Origin: Mycobacterium sp. SVM_VP21
Lineage (GTDB): Bacteria; Actinomycetota; Actinomycetes; Mycobacteriales; Mycobacteriaceae
Direction: 5' to 3'
NCBI GenBank assembly: GCA_024758765.1
Contig: CP101406.1
Span: 1,674,001 to 1,738,000 of the forward strand
Length of the DNA stretch: 64,000 nucleotides
Both the position numbers and the translations under genes were made by a program. Shown here in pieces: positions 52,223 to 60,148 of this stretch (its first letter is position 1; every line of letters starts with the position of its first letter). The notes under the pieces were generated by a model. The model was not told the DNA's origin. It did not search any database and worked only from the letters and a program-made list of their open reading frames with translations.

Positions 52223-55207
52223 TTAGCCGGCGGGGACGGGCGGTGGCGGCGTCAGGGCGGGCGGTGTGGGCGTAACGACCGGCGACTTCTGCGCGAGCGT
52301 GAAGGTGCCTTCACGCTCGTCCTGCGACGTGCGGCCAACTTCACGCTCGGCGGGGTGGGCAGCCGGTTCCGGGGCCGGCCGCCGGTGCACGTTGATCGGC
52401 CACCAGAACCACCGGCCCAGCAGTGCCGCGATCGACGGGGTGATCAGGCTGCGGACGATGAACGTGTCGAACAGCAGGCCCAGTCCGATCGTGGTGCCGA
52501 TCTGGCCGACGGACCGCAGGTCGCTGGCGATCATGGCGATCATGGTGAAGGCGAACACCATCCCGGCCGCCGTCACCACCTTGCCCGTGGCGCCCATCGC
52601 CCGGATCAGGCCGGTGCGCAGACCGGTCGCAGTACCGCTGTAGATCTCTTCCTTCATCCGCGAGACCACCAGCAGGTTGTAGTCCGACCCCACTGCCAGC
52701 AGCACGATCACCGACATCGCGATCACCAGCCACTGCAGTTCGATACCGAACACGTACTGCCACAACAACACCGACAGCCCGAACGAGGAGGCCAACGACA
52801 GCACCACGGTCCCCACGATCACGATCGAGGCCACCAGCGCCCGGGTGATCAGCAGCATCACCACGAAGATCAACACGATGGCCGCGATCGCCGCGATCAG
52901 CAGGTCGTAGTGCGCACCGGTCTGGATGTCGGCGTAGGTGGCAGCGGTGCCGCCCAGATAGAACTTTGCCTTGGCCAGCGGCGTGCCCTTGACGGCTTCC
53001 TTAGCGGCTTGCAGCTCAGCGCCCACGTGCGAGATCCCGTCGACGGTCGCCGGATCGGTGTCGTGCGTGATCAGGATGCGCGCGGCCTGGCCATCCGGCG
53101 ACATCATCAACTCCATCCCGCGCTGAAAGTCGGGACTGTCGAACGCCTCCGGCGGCAGGTAGAACATGTCGTCGTTGCGGGCGTCGTCGAAGACCTGGCC
53201 CATCACCGCCGCAGTGTCGGTCATCTGCTCCAGCTGCGTCACCACCTGGCTGAAACTGCTGTGCATGGTCAACATCAGGTCGCGCATGTTGGTGGTGATG
53301 GCGATCATCGGCGGGATCTGTTCGGCGATGGCCGGCGTGATCGCGTCGACCCGGTCCAGCTGATCGGCCAGTGCCGTGGTGTTCTCCGCCAGTTTGTCGA
53401 AGCCGTCGGTGGCGTCGAACATCGACCGGAACGCGTTGCAGACGCCGATGTTGACACAGTGCGGCTCCCAATAGAAGTAGTTCCGCAGCGGCCGGACCTC
53501 GTCGTCGAAGTCGGCGATCCGGTCCCGGACCTCGGCCATGGTGCCTTCCATCTCGTGGGTCGCCTCGTCGGTGCCGTGCGTGGCATCGGAGAGCTGCACG
53601 GTCAGGCCGTGCAGCCGGTCCATCACCGTGATCATCGACGAGAGCTGGTCGGCCATGGTCTGGGTGTCGTCGAGGCGGGCCTTGAGGAACTGCAGGTTTT
53701 CTCGCATCGTGACGCCCTGGGCGCTGATCTGGAACGGCACCGATCCGTGTTCCATGGGCGGGCCCAGCGGCCGAGTGATGCTCTGCACCCGTTCGATGCC
53801 GGGCACCCGGAAGATGTTGCGGGCGATGCGGTCCAGCACCAGCATGTCGCGGGGATTACGCATGTCGTGATCGGACTCGACCATCAGCATGTCGGGGTTC
53901 ATCCGCGCGGAGCTGAAGTGCTTCTCGGCCGCGGCGTAGCCGATGTTGGACGGCACGTCGGCGGGGATGTAGTGCCGGTTGTCGTAGCTGGTCTTGTAGC
54001 CGGGCAGCACCAGGACGCCCACGGCTGCAACGGCACTGGCGGCGGCCAGAATCGGCAGCGGCCAGCGCACCACAGCGGTGCCCACCTTGCGCCACCCACC
54101 GGTCTTGGTGACCTGCTTGGGGTCCAGCAACCCGAAGCGGCTGCTGACCGCAAGGACCGCCGGAGCGAAGGTCAACCCCATCGCCAGGATGGTGAACATG
54201 CCCAGGGCGCACGGCACCGCCAGGGTGTTGAAGTAGTTCAGCCGGGTGAAGTGCAGGCACAGCATTGCCCCGGCGATGGTCAGGCCGGAGCCCAGGATGA
54301 CGTGGCTGACGCTGGACAGTGTTGTGTTCTGGGCGGTTTCGCGCTCCTCACCGGCATTGCGTGCCTCGTGGTAGCGGCCGATCAAAAAGATCCAGTAGTC
54401 GGTTCCGGCCGCGATGGCCAGCGCGGTGAGGATGCTGACCACGAATGTCGAGATCGCGAAGACGTGGGAGTTGCTCAGCACCGCGATCAGCCCACGGGCC
54501 ACGCTCATCTCGGTGACGACCACCAGCAGCCCGATCAGCGTGGTCGCGATCGAGCGGTAGACCACCAACAGCATCACCGCGATGACGGCCATGGTGATAC
54601 CGGTCATCTTCACCATCGAGGCATCGCCAGCCTCGTTGGTGTCGGCGACCAGGGCCGCCTGGCCCGTCACGTAGGCGCGCAGTCCGGCCGGCGGGTCGGA
54701 GTCCTCGACGATCTCGCGCACCGCGTCCACCGATGCCACACCCTGCGCCGAGCCTTGGTTGCCCGCCAGATGCACCTGCACGTAGGCGGCCCGGCCGTCC
54801 TCGCTCTGCGAACCCGCCGAGGTGACCCGGTCACCCCAGAAGTCCTGCACGTGTTCGACGTGGGTGGTGTCGGCCTGCAGGGTCGTCACCAGCTGGTCGT
54901 AGTAGCGGTGTGCGGCGCCGTCCTGGTCGCCGAGCGCCTCGTCACTCTCCAGCACGATCATCAGCACGCTGTCGCTGGTGAACTCACCGAACTTCTCGCC
55001 GATGTGCTTCATCGCGATCACCGATGGGGCGTCCTGCGGGGAGAGCGAGACGGCGTTGCGGGCGCCGACGACCTCCAGTTGCGGCACCAGCAGATTGGTC
55101 GCGGCGGCCGCAGCAAGCCAGAACAGGATGATCGGGATGGCACACACGCGGATCAGTCCCGGGAACCACGGAGCTCCTGCGCCGGCGGGGGTGTGGTGGC
55201 TGCTCAT
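52223..55207 (-). CDS. MmpL family RND exporter
   Basis: 994 residues from ATG 55207, which overlaps the mmpS stop as ATGA; a longer frame to 55765 passes through mmpS and is an artefact. Twelve spans with intact proton-relay motifs: IAAGTDYWIFLIGRYHEARNAGEE in span 4 and AVGSDYNLLVVSRMKEE in span 10. The C-terminal ~70 residues form a Pro-rich cytoplasmic tail (HRRPAPEPAAHPAEREVGRT and the PPALTPPPPVPAG end), which may bind partners. MmpL4/L5-type exporter of a lipid, siderophore or drug; substrate unknown. Partner MmpS and the divergent TetR gene complete the module. Confidence 0.93.
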   Translation of the reverse strand: MSSHHTPAGAGAPWFPGLIRVCAIPIILFWLAAAAATNLLVPQLEVVGARNAVSLSPQDAPSVIAMKHIGEKFGEFTSDSVLMIVLESDEALGDQDGAAHRYYDQLVTTLQADTTHVEHVQDFWGDRVTSAGSQSEDGRAAYVQVHLAGNQGSAQGVASVDAVREIVEDSDPPAGLRAYVTGQAALVADTNEAGDASMVKMTGITMAVIAVMLLVVYRSIATTLIGLLVVVTEMSVARGLIAVLSNSHVFAISTFVVSILTALAIAAGTDYWIFLIGRYHEARNAGEERETAQNTTLSSVSHVILGSGLTIAGAMLCLHFTRLNYFNTLAVPCALGMFTILAMGLTFAPAVLAVSSRFGLLDPKQVTKTGGWRKVGTAVVRWPLPILAAASAVAAVGVLVLPGYKTSYDNRHYIPADVPSNIGYAAAEKHFSSARMNPDMLMVESDHDMRNPRDMLVLDRIARNIFRVPGIERVQSITRPLGPPMEHGSVPFQISAQGVTMRENLQFLKARLDDTQTMADQLSSMITVMDRLHGLTVQLSDATHGTDEATHEMEGTMAEVRDRIADFDDEVRPLRNYFYWEPHCVNIGVCNAFRSMFDATDGFDKLAENTTALADQLDRVDAITPAIAEQIPPMIAITTNMRDLMLTMHSSFSQVVTQLEQMTDTAAVMGQVFDDARNDDMFYLPPEAFDSPDFQRGMELMMSPDGQAARILITHDTDPATVDGISHVGAELQAAKEAVKGTPLAKAKFYLGGTAATYADIQTGAHYDLLIAAIAAIVLIFVVMLLITRALVASIVIVGTVVLSLASSFGLSVLLWQYVFGIELQWLVIAMSVIVLLAVGSDYNLLVVSRMKEEIYSGTATGLRTGLIRAMGATGKVVTAAGMVFAFTMIAMIASDLRSVGQIGTTIGLGLLFDTFIVRSLITPSIAALLGRWFWWPINVHRRPAPEPAAHPAEREVGRTSQDEREGTFTLAQKSPVVTPTPPALTPPPPVPAG

Positions 55208-55659
55208 GCCGCCTTCACCACGCAGAATGTCGCGGCGCTGTGGCCATCGGTCTGGTGTTCGTCGCGCAGTTCGCCGTTGACGGTGATCCGGCAGCCCAGC
55301 TCGTGGCTGTCGCCCTGGGCCATGACGTTGGCGAACACGCTCGGTTGCGTGGTGGTCAGCGTCAGCGACCAGGGCAGCGAGTGGAACTGGGCTTCCTGGG
55401 ACTGGGCGCGCTCGTCGACGTAGCTGACCATGCCCGACGTCGACTCGGGGCCGTAGAGCTCGTAGGTGACATATTTCGGCACTGTGGAGACGATCTCGCC
55501 ACCGGTGCCGCCGGCGACTGCCGCGCCGTCCGCGCCGAACACGCCGTGGAACCGGTAGATGACCAGCCCGCCGATCGCGGCGACCGGGACGATCACCAGC
55601 ACGATCCACAGTCGCTCGAGCGGTCCGCGAAGACCCCTCGGCTTTTTCTTTGCGCTCAT
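55204..55659 (-). CDS. MmpS family transport accessory protein
   Basis: 151 residues. Basic N terminus (SAKKKPRGLRG), single span LWIVLVIVPVAAIGGLVIY, then the periplasmic MmpS domain: YVTYELYGPESTSGMVSYVDE, LPWSLTLTTTQPSVFANVMAQGDS and GCRITVNGELRDEHQTDGHSAATFCVVKAA. Two Cys as in other MmpS. Overlaps mmpL by 4 bp. The palindrome TTACGACCGTAA lies 12 bp upstream of its start. Confidence 0.93.
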   Translation of the reverse strand: MSAKKKPRGLRGPLERLWIVLVIVPVAAIGGLVIYRFHGVFGADGAAVAGGTGGEIVSTVPKYVTYELYGPESTSGMVSYVDERAQSQEAQFHSLPWSLTLTTTQPSVFANVMAQGDSHELGCRITVNGELRDEHQTDGHSAATFCVVKAA

Positions 55660-55670
55660 GACGGTTAACC

Positions 55671-55752
55671 TTACGACCGTAAAGAAACAAGTGTAAAGTT
55701 AAACAGTGCCAGCTCACACTTGCGCGCGAGATGTTATGCAGAACGCAAGTGA
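55671..55752. promoter_or_regulatory. Operator-rich region between mmpS/mmpL and divergent TetR
   Basis: TTACGACCGTAA palindrome (55671-55682), and three CAAGTG-type boxes in alternating orientation: CAAGTGT 55688-55694, ACACTTG 55716-55722 (inverted to the first), CAAGTGA 55746-55752. Spacings are 28 and 30 bp, near whole helical turns. Any of these could be the binding site of the TetR protein encoded at 55783. Confidence 0.45.
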
Positions 55753-55770
55753 GGACAACTAACAAACCGT

Positions 55771-55776
55771 TAGGAT
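55771..55776 (+). promoter_or_regulatory. -10 box of leaderless TetR gene
   Basis: TAGGAT, 6 nt, then GTG 55783. Leaderless geometry. The -35 region is poor. Confidence 0.45.
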
Positions 55777-55782
55777 CACCGC

Positions 55783-56400
55783 GTGCCCACCCCCCCTCGT
55801 CGGCGCAATATGCGAGGTCACGGCGCGCTGCTGCGCGACGAGATCCTGGCTGCCGCTGTTCGGGTCATCGACGGTGCAGACAGCGAAGCCGAGGTTTCGC
55901 TGCGCGGCATCGCCCGGGAGGCCGGCATCGCCGCACCCTCGGTGTACGCGCACTTCGACGACCTGGACCGGGTGCTCGAGGCAGTCGCCGAATCGAGCTG
56001 GGTTCAGGTCTCCGACGAGATCGCCGAGCACGTCCAGCAGGCCACTGACCCGCGGCAACGCCTGCTCATCGGCTGTCGGGTGTATGTGTCATTCGCGCAG
56101 CGCCATCCGCTGCGCTACGCGCTGATGACCCAGGACGGTCACGCCCCGCCGGCGGCCCGCCGGGCGCTGGCCGTCGTAACCCGAGGGTTGCTGGCGTGCC
56201 GGGGCGAGACGCCGGATTCGGACTCGGATCCCGATTCGGACCGGATCGCCGCGGCGTTGTCGGTGGCATTGCACGGCGTCGCGATGCTGCACCGCACCGA
56301 CGCCCCGAATCTGTGGCTCAGTGATTTCAGCACCGACCAGGTGATCGGAACACTGGTTGACGGCGCCACACTGCTGCTGGCCGAGGCCGAACGCGTCTGA
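55783..56400 (+). CDS. TetR regulator divergent from mmpS/mmpL
   Basis: 205 residues from GTG 55783. Helix-turn-helix: LLRDEILAAAVRVIDGADSEAEVSLRGIAREAGIAAPSVYAHFDDLDRVLEAVAE. The C-terminal part is a TetR_C-type domain with an unusual acidic stretch ETPDSDSDPDSDR. Divergent from mmpS/mmpL with a repeat-rich 123-bp intergenic region; probably the repressor of that exporter. Ligand unknown. Confidence 0.9.
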   Translation: MPTPPRRRNMRGHGALLRDEILAAAVRVIDGADSEAEVSLRGIAREAGIAAPSVYAHFDDLDRVLEAVAESSWVQVSDEIAEHVQQATDPRQRLLIGCRVYVSFAQRHPLRYALMTQDGHAPPAARRALAVVTRGLLACRGETPDSDSDPDSDRIAAALSVALHGVAMLHRTDAPNLWLSDFSTDQVIGTLVDGATLLLAEAERV

Positions 56401-56466
56401 GCTGAAGGCCATCGGGACCTGTCCGTGGCAGCGGTGGTATCCCGCGCGACTTACAGGCAATTTTCA

Positions 56467-56496
56467 TTGAATGCTCAGCTCAAGCGGCCATACGCT
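56467..56496 (+). promoter_or_regulatory. Candidate promoter of the PE-PPE-domain hydrolase gene
   Basis: TTGAAT (56467-56472), 18 bp, TACGCT (56491-56496); the predicted start near 56503 leaves a leader of about 34 nt to ATG 56537. Confidence 0.45.
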
Positions 56497-56536
56497 TTTG
56501 ATATCGAGCTCTTCTCTCGCGTCCCGAGGACATGCC

Positions 56537-57949
56537 ATGAATACAGCGCTTCGTCCCTATGCCACCGCCGGTATCACCCTGATCAGTGCCGGACTGCTTG
56601 CCGCGACGCCAGTGGCGACGGCTGGTCCTGAGCTGGTGTTACGCGCGGTGCAGCTGACCGCCGGCCAAGATGTGGGCCTGGTCGTCGGCGGCACCGGCAC
56701 ACCGATTCCGTCGCAGGACTACATCGACGGCGCCAATGCCTACATACAGCGGATCCTGCCCGGTGCGGTCTCACAGGGAGTTTTCACCCCCGAGGGCGGG
56801 TCGCCGATCTACACCGGCGTCAAGAGCCTGCCGTTCGATACCTCGTTCGCGCAGGGCACCACCATCCTGACCGCCGACATCGAGAATCAGGTCGCCGCCG
56901 GCAACACCGTCGCCGTGTTCGGCGAATCGCAGAGTTCCACGATCTCCGGCATGGTGATGCCGAATCTGGAGGCCGACGGTGTCGATGCCAACGCGGTCAA
57001 GTTCGTGCTGGTCGGTGACCCCAGCAACCCCGACGGCGGACTGCTGGAGCGCTTCGAGGGACTGAGCCTGCCGGCGCTGGGCATCACCTTCAGCGGCGCC
57101 ACCCCGCCGGACACCATCTACGACACCACCATCTACACCCAGGAGTACGACGGCTTCGCCGACTTCCCGAAGTACACCCTGAACTTCCTGTCCGACCTCA
57201 ACGCGTTCCTGGGCATCGAGTTCGTCCACCCCACCTACCGGGATCTGACCCCCGGCCAGATCGACAACGCCATCCAGCTGCCCACCACCGCCGGCTATGA
57301 CGGCAACACCACCTACTACATGGTGCCGATGGCTGACGGTCAGGTGCTGCCGCTGCTGCGGTTGTTCGAGGGCATCCCGTTGATCGGCAAGCCGCTGGTG
57401 GACCTGCTGAACCCGGCGTTGACCCAGATCGTGAACCTGGGCTACGACAACCCCGACAACGAGGGCTGGGATGTCGGGCAGGCCAATGTGCCCACCACGT
57501 TCGGGCTGTTCCCTTCGACCGACCAGCTGATGACGGCGCTGAACAATATGGGCCCCGCCTTGCAGCAGGGCTTCCAGGCGTTCGTCAACGATCTGGAGCA
57601 CCCGGCGGCCACGGCCGATGCGTCGGGGCTGTTCGCCGGTCTGCTGGCGGGAAGCGGCGCCGGTGGTGCCCTGCCGAGCTTCACCGACATCGTCAACGGT
57701 CTGACGTCGGCGTTCTCGCAGGGCTACGCGACATTGTTGCCGCAGGCCGACATCCTGACCTCGTTGCTGGTCAACATGCCCGCCTACGACATCAGCCTGT
57801 TCACCGAGAACCTCAGCAATCCGATCGACGCCATCGGCCTGCCGTTGGCCGCCGATACCGGGCTGCTCACCCTGGCCGCCGGCATCGACCTCATGGTGCT
57901 GCAGGAGACCCTCTCGTCGATCAGCAGCACCCTGCAGGGTCTGTTCTGA
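56537..57949 (+). CDS. Exported PE-PPE-domain (alpha/beta hydrolase) protein without PE or PPE domain
   Basis: 470 residues from ATG 56537 with GAGGAC upstream. Signal peptide YATAGITLISAGLLAATPVATAGPE. The PE-PPE domain (Pfam PF08237, a serine-hydrolase fold) begins with LVVGGTGTPIPSQDYIDGANAYIQ, has the nucleophile in VAVFGESQSSTISG (GESQS), and YTQEYDGFADFPKY, TYYMVPMADGQVLPLL (the Asp and His neighbourhood). In PE/PPE proteins such domains act as esterases; this one is exported by a Sec signal instead of ESX. The C-terminal third is Leu/Ala-rich and helical. Likely an extracellular or periplasmic lipase/esterase. Confidence 0.88.
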   Translation: MNTALRPYATAGITLISAGLLAATPVATAGPELVLRAVQLTAGQDVGLVVGGTGTPIPSQDYIDGANAYIQRILPGAVSQGVFTPEGGSPIYTGVKSLPFDTSFAQGTTILTADIENQVAAGNTVAVFGESQSSTISGMVMPNLEADGVDANAVKFVLVGDPSNPDGGLLERFEGLSLPALGITFSGATPPDTIYDTTIYTQEYDGFADFPKYTLNFLSDLNAFLGIEFVHPTYRDLTPGQIDNAIQLPTTAGYDGNTTYYMVPMADGQVLPLLRLFEGIPLIGKPLVDLLNPALTQIVNLGYDNPDNEGWDVGQANVPTTFGLFPSTDQLMTALNNMGPALQQGFQAFVNDLEHPAATADASGLFAGLLAGSGAGGALPSFTDIVNGLTSAFSQGYATLLPQADILTSLLVNMPAYDISLFTENLSNPIDAIGLPLAADTGLLTLAAGIDLMVLQETLSSISSTLQGLF

Positions 57950-57983
57950 GCCGAAAACCCGCCCGTCCGAGTCGGACTTCGGC
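57950..57983. terminator. Hairpin between convergent genes
   Basis: GCCGAA (57950-57955) pairs with TTCGGC (57978-57983) around GTCCGA-G-TCGGAC. An internal loop of 9 nt weakens it. It begins directly after the hydrolase stop and could end transcription from both sides. Confidence 0.45.
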
Positions 57984-58039
57984 GACGCGTCCACGGCGTG
58001 TCCCGTCGTGAGATTCTAATTTCGCGGGTGGGGCGGGGC

Positions 58040-58483
58040 CTAGCCGCCGCTGGGAGCGGGGGCTGGCGGCCGAGCCTGCGGCACGAAGCCCTTCAAGACG
58101 TCCGGCAGGCCCACCGATTGCTGGGGCACCGGTGCACAGGTGGGCGGGCATTCGGTCAGCTGCCAGGTCTGGCAGCGGTCGGTCCGGAACGCGGTGTCGC
58201 TCGGCTCGATCAGCACGACCTGTGACTTCTTGGTCATCGCGCTGTCGAGGGTCTTGTCGCCGCCGATACGGCGCCAGTAGCAGGCCGCGCCGTCACGCGG
58301 GCCGTCGGAGCGGTAGGTGCCCGGCACGATGTCCTTGCCGACCGCGAAGGTGCCATCGCCGTCGATAACCTGCTTAGGCGCGGGCGGGGGAGGAGGGGCC
58401 GGCTCAGCCCCGGCGATCCCGGCCGCGGTGCACCAGGTTGCCAGCGCGAGCGCCGTCGTCCCGGCCAGCTTCATCGATCTCAT
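58040..58483 (-). CDS. Small secreted Pro-rich protein
   Basis: 147 residues (ATG 58483; ATG 58474 is an in-frame alternative). Signal peptide MRSMKLAGTTALALATWCTAAGIAGA, then EPAPPPPPAPKQ and a globular part with DGDGTFAVGKDIVPGTYRSDGP, four Cys (AACYWRR, DRCQTWQLTECPPTCAP) and a Pro/Ala tail. The pattern 'F.VG.DI.PGTYR..G...CYW.R' is found in several small exported mycobacterial proteins of unknown function. A TACCTT box lies 8 nt before the ATG. Convergent with the hydrolase gene. Confidence 0.8.
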   Translation of the reverse strand: MRSMKLAGTTALALATWCTAAGIAGAEPAPPPPPAPKQVIDGDGTFAVGKDIVPGTYRSDGPRDGAACYWRRIGGDKTLDSAMTKKSQVVLIEPSDTAFRTDRCQTWQLTECPPTCAPVPQQSVGLPDVLKGFVPQARPPAPAPSGG

Positions 58484-58536
58484 ACCTAACGAAGGTACCG
58501 GGGAGGAATCGCAGAGGACGGCTCGTCGCCTGCCGT

Positions 58537-59178
58537 TTACGGTTTGACGCCGACCGTGATCAGATCCGAAACGACCAGCGTCCAGGCCGGACGCGCCACG
58601 CGATGCTGGTCGGGAACGGTGAAACCGGCGTCGGTGAACAGCGTGCGCATCTCACTGGGCGTCGGCTGCCGCGCCGGGTTCCACCGGATCCCGGTCAGCG
58701 CCTTGAGCGGGTCGGACAGGCGGGGGCTCATCGCCGTGACCGCGGCCATCCCGCCCGGCGCCAATACGCGGTGGAACTCGCGCACCGCGGCCGGCTGGTT
58801 GAAGAAGTGAAACGCGGAGCTGGTGACCACCGCATCGAGCGCGTCGTCTTCAAACGGCAGCTGTTCGGCGGGCCCGGTCAGCCACTGCACGCGCGACGAG
58901 CGTTCCCGTGCCTCGTTGAGCATGCCGTCGGACATGTCCACCCCGTAGACCGCGGCTGGGGACAGTTCACGTTCGATGCGGTCGGCCAGGATGCCGGTGC
59001 CGCAGGCGATATCGGCCACCCGGGCCGGCTTGTGCGACCGCAGTGCGGCGATCAGCTCGTCCTGGGCGGGACGATAGACCCAACGTTGCAGAAATCGGGC
59101 GTCATAGGCCGGAGCGGCGAAGCTCCAAAATCGGGTGACGACGTCATTGAACGCTTGGCGCGGAGCTTGAGACGACAT
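58537..59178 (-). CDS. Class I SAM-dependent methyltransferase (UbiE/COQ5-like)
   Basis: 213 residues from ATG 59178; a longer frame to 59430 would overlap the divergent rhomboid gene. SAM-binding motif VADIACGTGILADRIERELSPAAVYGVDMSDGMLNEAR, then LPFEDDALDAVVTSSAFHFFNQPAAVREFHRVLAPGG. Likely methylates a small lipid or quinone-like molecule; substrate unknown. A TAGATT box 7 nt before the ATG indicates a leaderless mRNA. Confidence 0.87.
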   Translation of the reverse strand: MSSQAPRQAFNDVVTRFWSFAAPAYDARFLQRWVYRPAQDELIAALRSHKPARVADIACGTGILADRIERELSPAAVYGVDMSDGMLNEARERSSRVQWLTGPAEQLPFEDDALDAVVTSSAFHFFNQPAAVREFHRVLAPGGMAAVTAMSPRLSDPLKALTGIRWNPARQPTPSEMRTLFTDAGFTVPDQHRVARPAWTLVVSDLITVGVKP

Positions 59179-59185
59179 GGTCTGA

Positions 59186-59191
59186 AATCTA
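59186..59191 (-). promoter_or_regulatory. -10 box of leaderless methyltransferase gene
   Basis: TAGATT on the minus strand, 7 nt, then ATG 59178. No Shine-Dalgarno is visible, in keeping with a leaderless transcript. Confidence 0.45.
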
Positions 59192-59215
59192 CCGGCAGCA
59201 CTCGGGAACAAGTGC

Positions 59216-59237
59216 TCTGAGAGGGTTCTGAGAGGGT
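59216..59237 (+). repeat. 11-bp tandem duplication containing the rhomboid ribosome-binding site
   Basis: TCTGAGAGGGT occurs twice in direct succession (59216-59226, 59227-59237), duplicating the GAGAGGG Shine-Dalgarno just before ATG 59244. It may alter translation initiation of the rhomboid gene. Confidence 0.8.
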
Positions 59238-59243
59238 ATAGCC

Positions 59244-60044
59244 ATGACCGTCTGCTACCGGCATCCCGATCGGGCCACCGCGCTGCGCTGTACCCGCTGT
59301 GATCGCTACATCTGTGGCGACTGCATGCGCAGCGCCGCCGTCGGCCAGCATTGCGTGGAGTGCGCCCAGGCGGGCGGAACGCCGGTGCGCCGGGCGGCGC
59401 GGCCACTGGTCCGCGCCGCCGCGGGAACACCGGTGGTCACCTACGGGCTGATCGCGCTGAGTGTGCTGGCCTTCATCGCGCAGATGGCGTCGCATGAGAT
59501 CGAGTCCGAGTTGGTGCTCTGGACACCGGCGGTGGCCGACGGGCAGATCTACCGCCTGCTGACGTCGGCGTTCCTGCACTACGGCCCGATGCACCTGCTG
59601 CTCAACATGTGGGCGCTGTACGTGGTGGGCCCCGAACTCGAAGGCCTGCTCGGCCGGGTGCGATACAGCGCGCTCTACCTGCTCAGCGCGCTGGGCGGCT
59701 CGGTTGCCGTGTATCTGTTGGCGCCGATCACCACCGCGACCGCCGGCGCTTCGGGCGCCATCTTCGGCTTGTTCGGCGCCACGCTGGTCATCGGACGCCG
59801 GCTGCGGATGGATGTCCGTGCGGTGGGCGCGGTGATCGTGGTCAACCTGATCTTCACCTTCACCATTCCGCACATCAGCTGGCAGGGACACGTCGGTGGT
59901 CTGATCACCGGGGTGCTGGTCGCGTTCGCCTACGTCTATCCGCCGCAGGCGAACCGGACCCGGATTCAGGCGGTGGCCAGCCTTGCGCTGTTGGCGCTGT
60001 TCATCGCGCTGATCTGGTGGCGCACTGCCGAATTGGTCTACTGA
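59244..60044 (+). CDS. Rhomboid family intramembrane serine protease (Rv0110-like)
   Basis: 266 residues. N-terminal zinc-finger-like part: CYRHPDRATALRCTRCDRYICGDCMRSAAVGQHCVEC. Six to seven spans follow, with the rhomboid motifs LTSAFLHYGPMHLLLNMWALYVVG, catalytic Ser in ATAGASGAIFGLFGA and catalytic His in SWQGHVGGLITG. It cuts membrane proteins inside the bilayer. In M. tuberculosis Rv0110 is followed by the acyltransferase Rv0111; the same order is seen here, with a 104-bp gap. Substrates unknown. Confidence 0.92.
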   Translation: MTVCYRHPDRATALRCTRCDRYICGDCMRSAAVGQHCVECAQAGGTPVRRAARPLVRAAAGTPVVTYGLIALSVLAFIAQMASHEIESELVLWTPAVADGQIYRLLTSAFLHYGPMHLLLNMWALYVVGPELEGLLGRVRYSALYLLSALGGSVAVYLLAPITTATAGASGAIFGLFGATLVIGRRLRMDVRAVGAVIVVNLIFTFTIPHISWQGHVGGLITGVLVAFAYVYPPQANRTRIQAVASLALLALFIALIWWRTAELVY

Positions 60045-60148
60045 TCGCGAGCGTGTCATCCGGCTGAGACGCCTGCTCGCCCCCTAAGCTTTCGGTGGTC
60101 CACCAGCGAGAGGATCGACCAATCGGCGCCAACGGCGACCAAGATGAC

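Noticed and set aside
52355..55423. 1022-codon open frame on the plus strand
   Set aside because: It mirrors the mmpL gene on the other strand; composition is His/Arg/Gln-rich with no domain. High GC produces such antisense frames.
55208..55765. N-terminal extension of the 52223-55207 mmpL frame by 186 codons
   Set aside because: It runs through mmpS in another frame. The ATGA overlap at 55204-55207 marks the true start.
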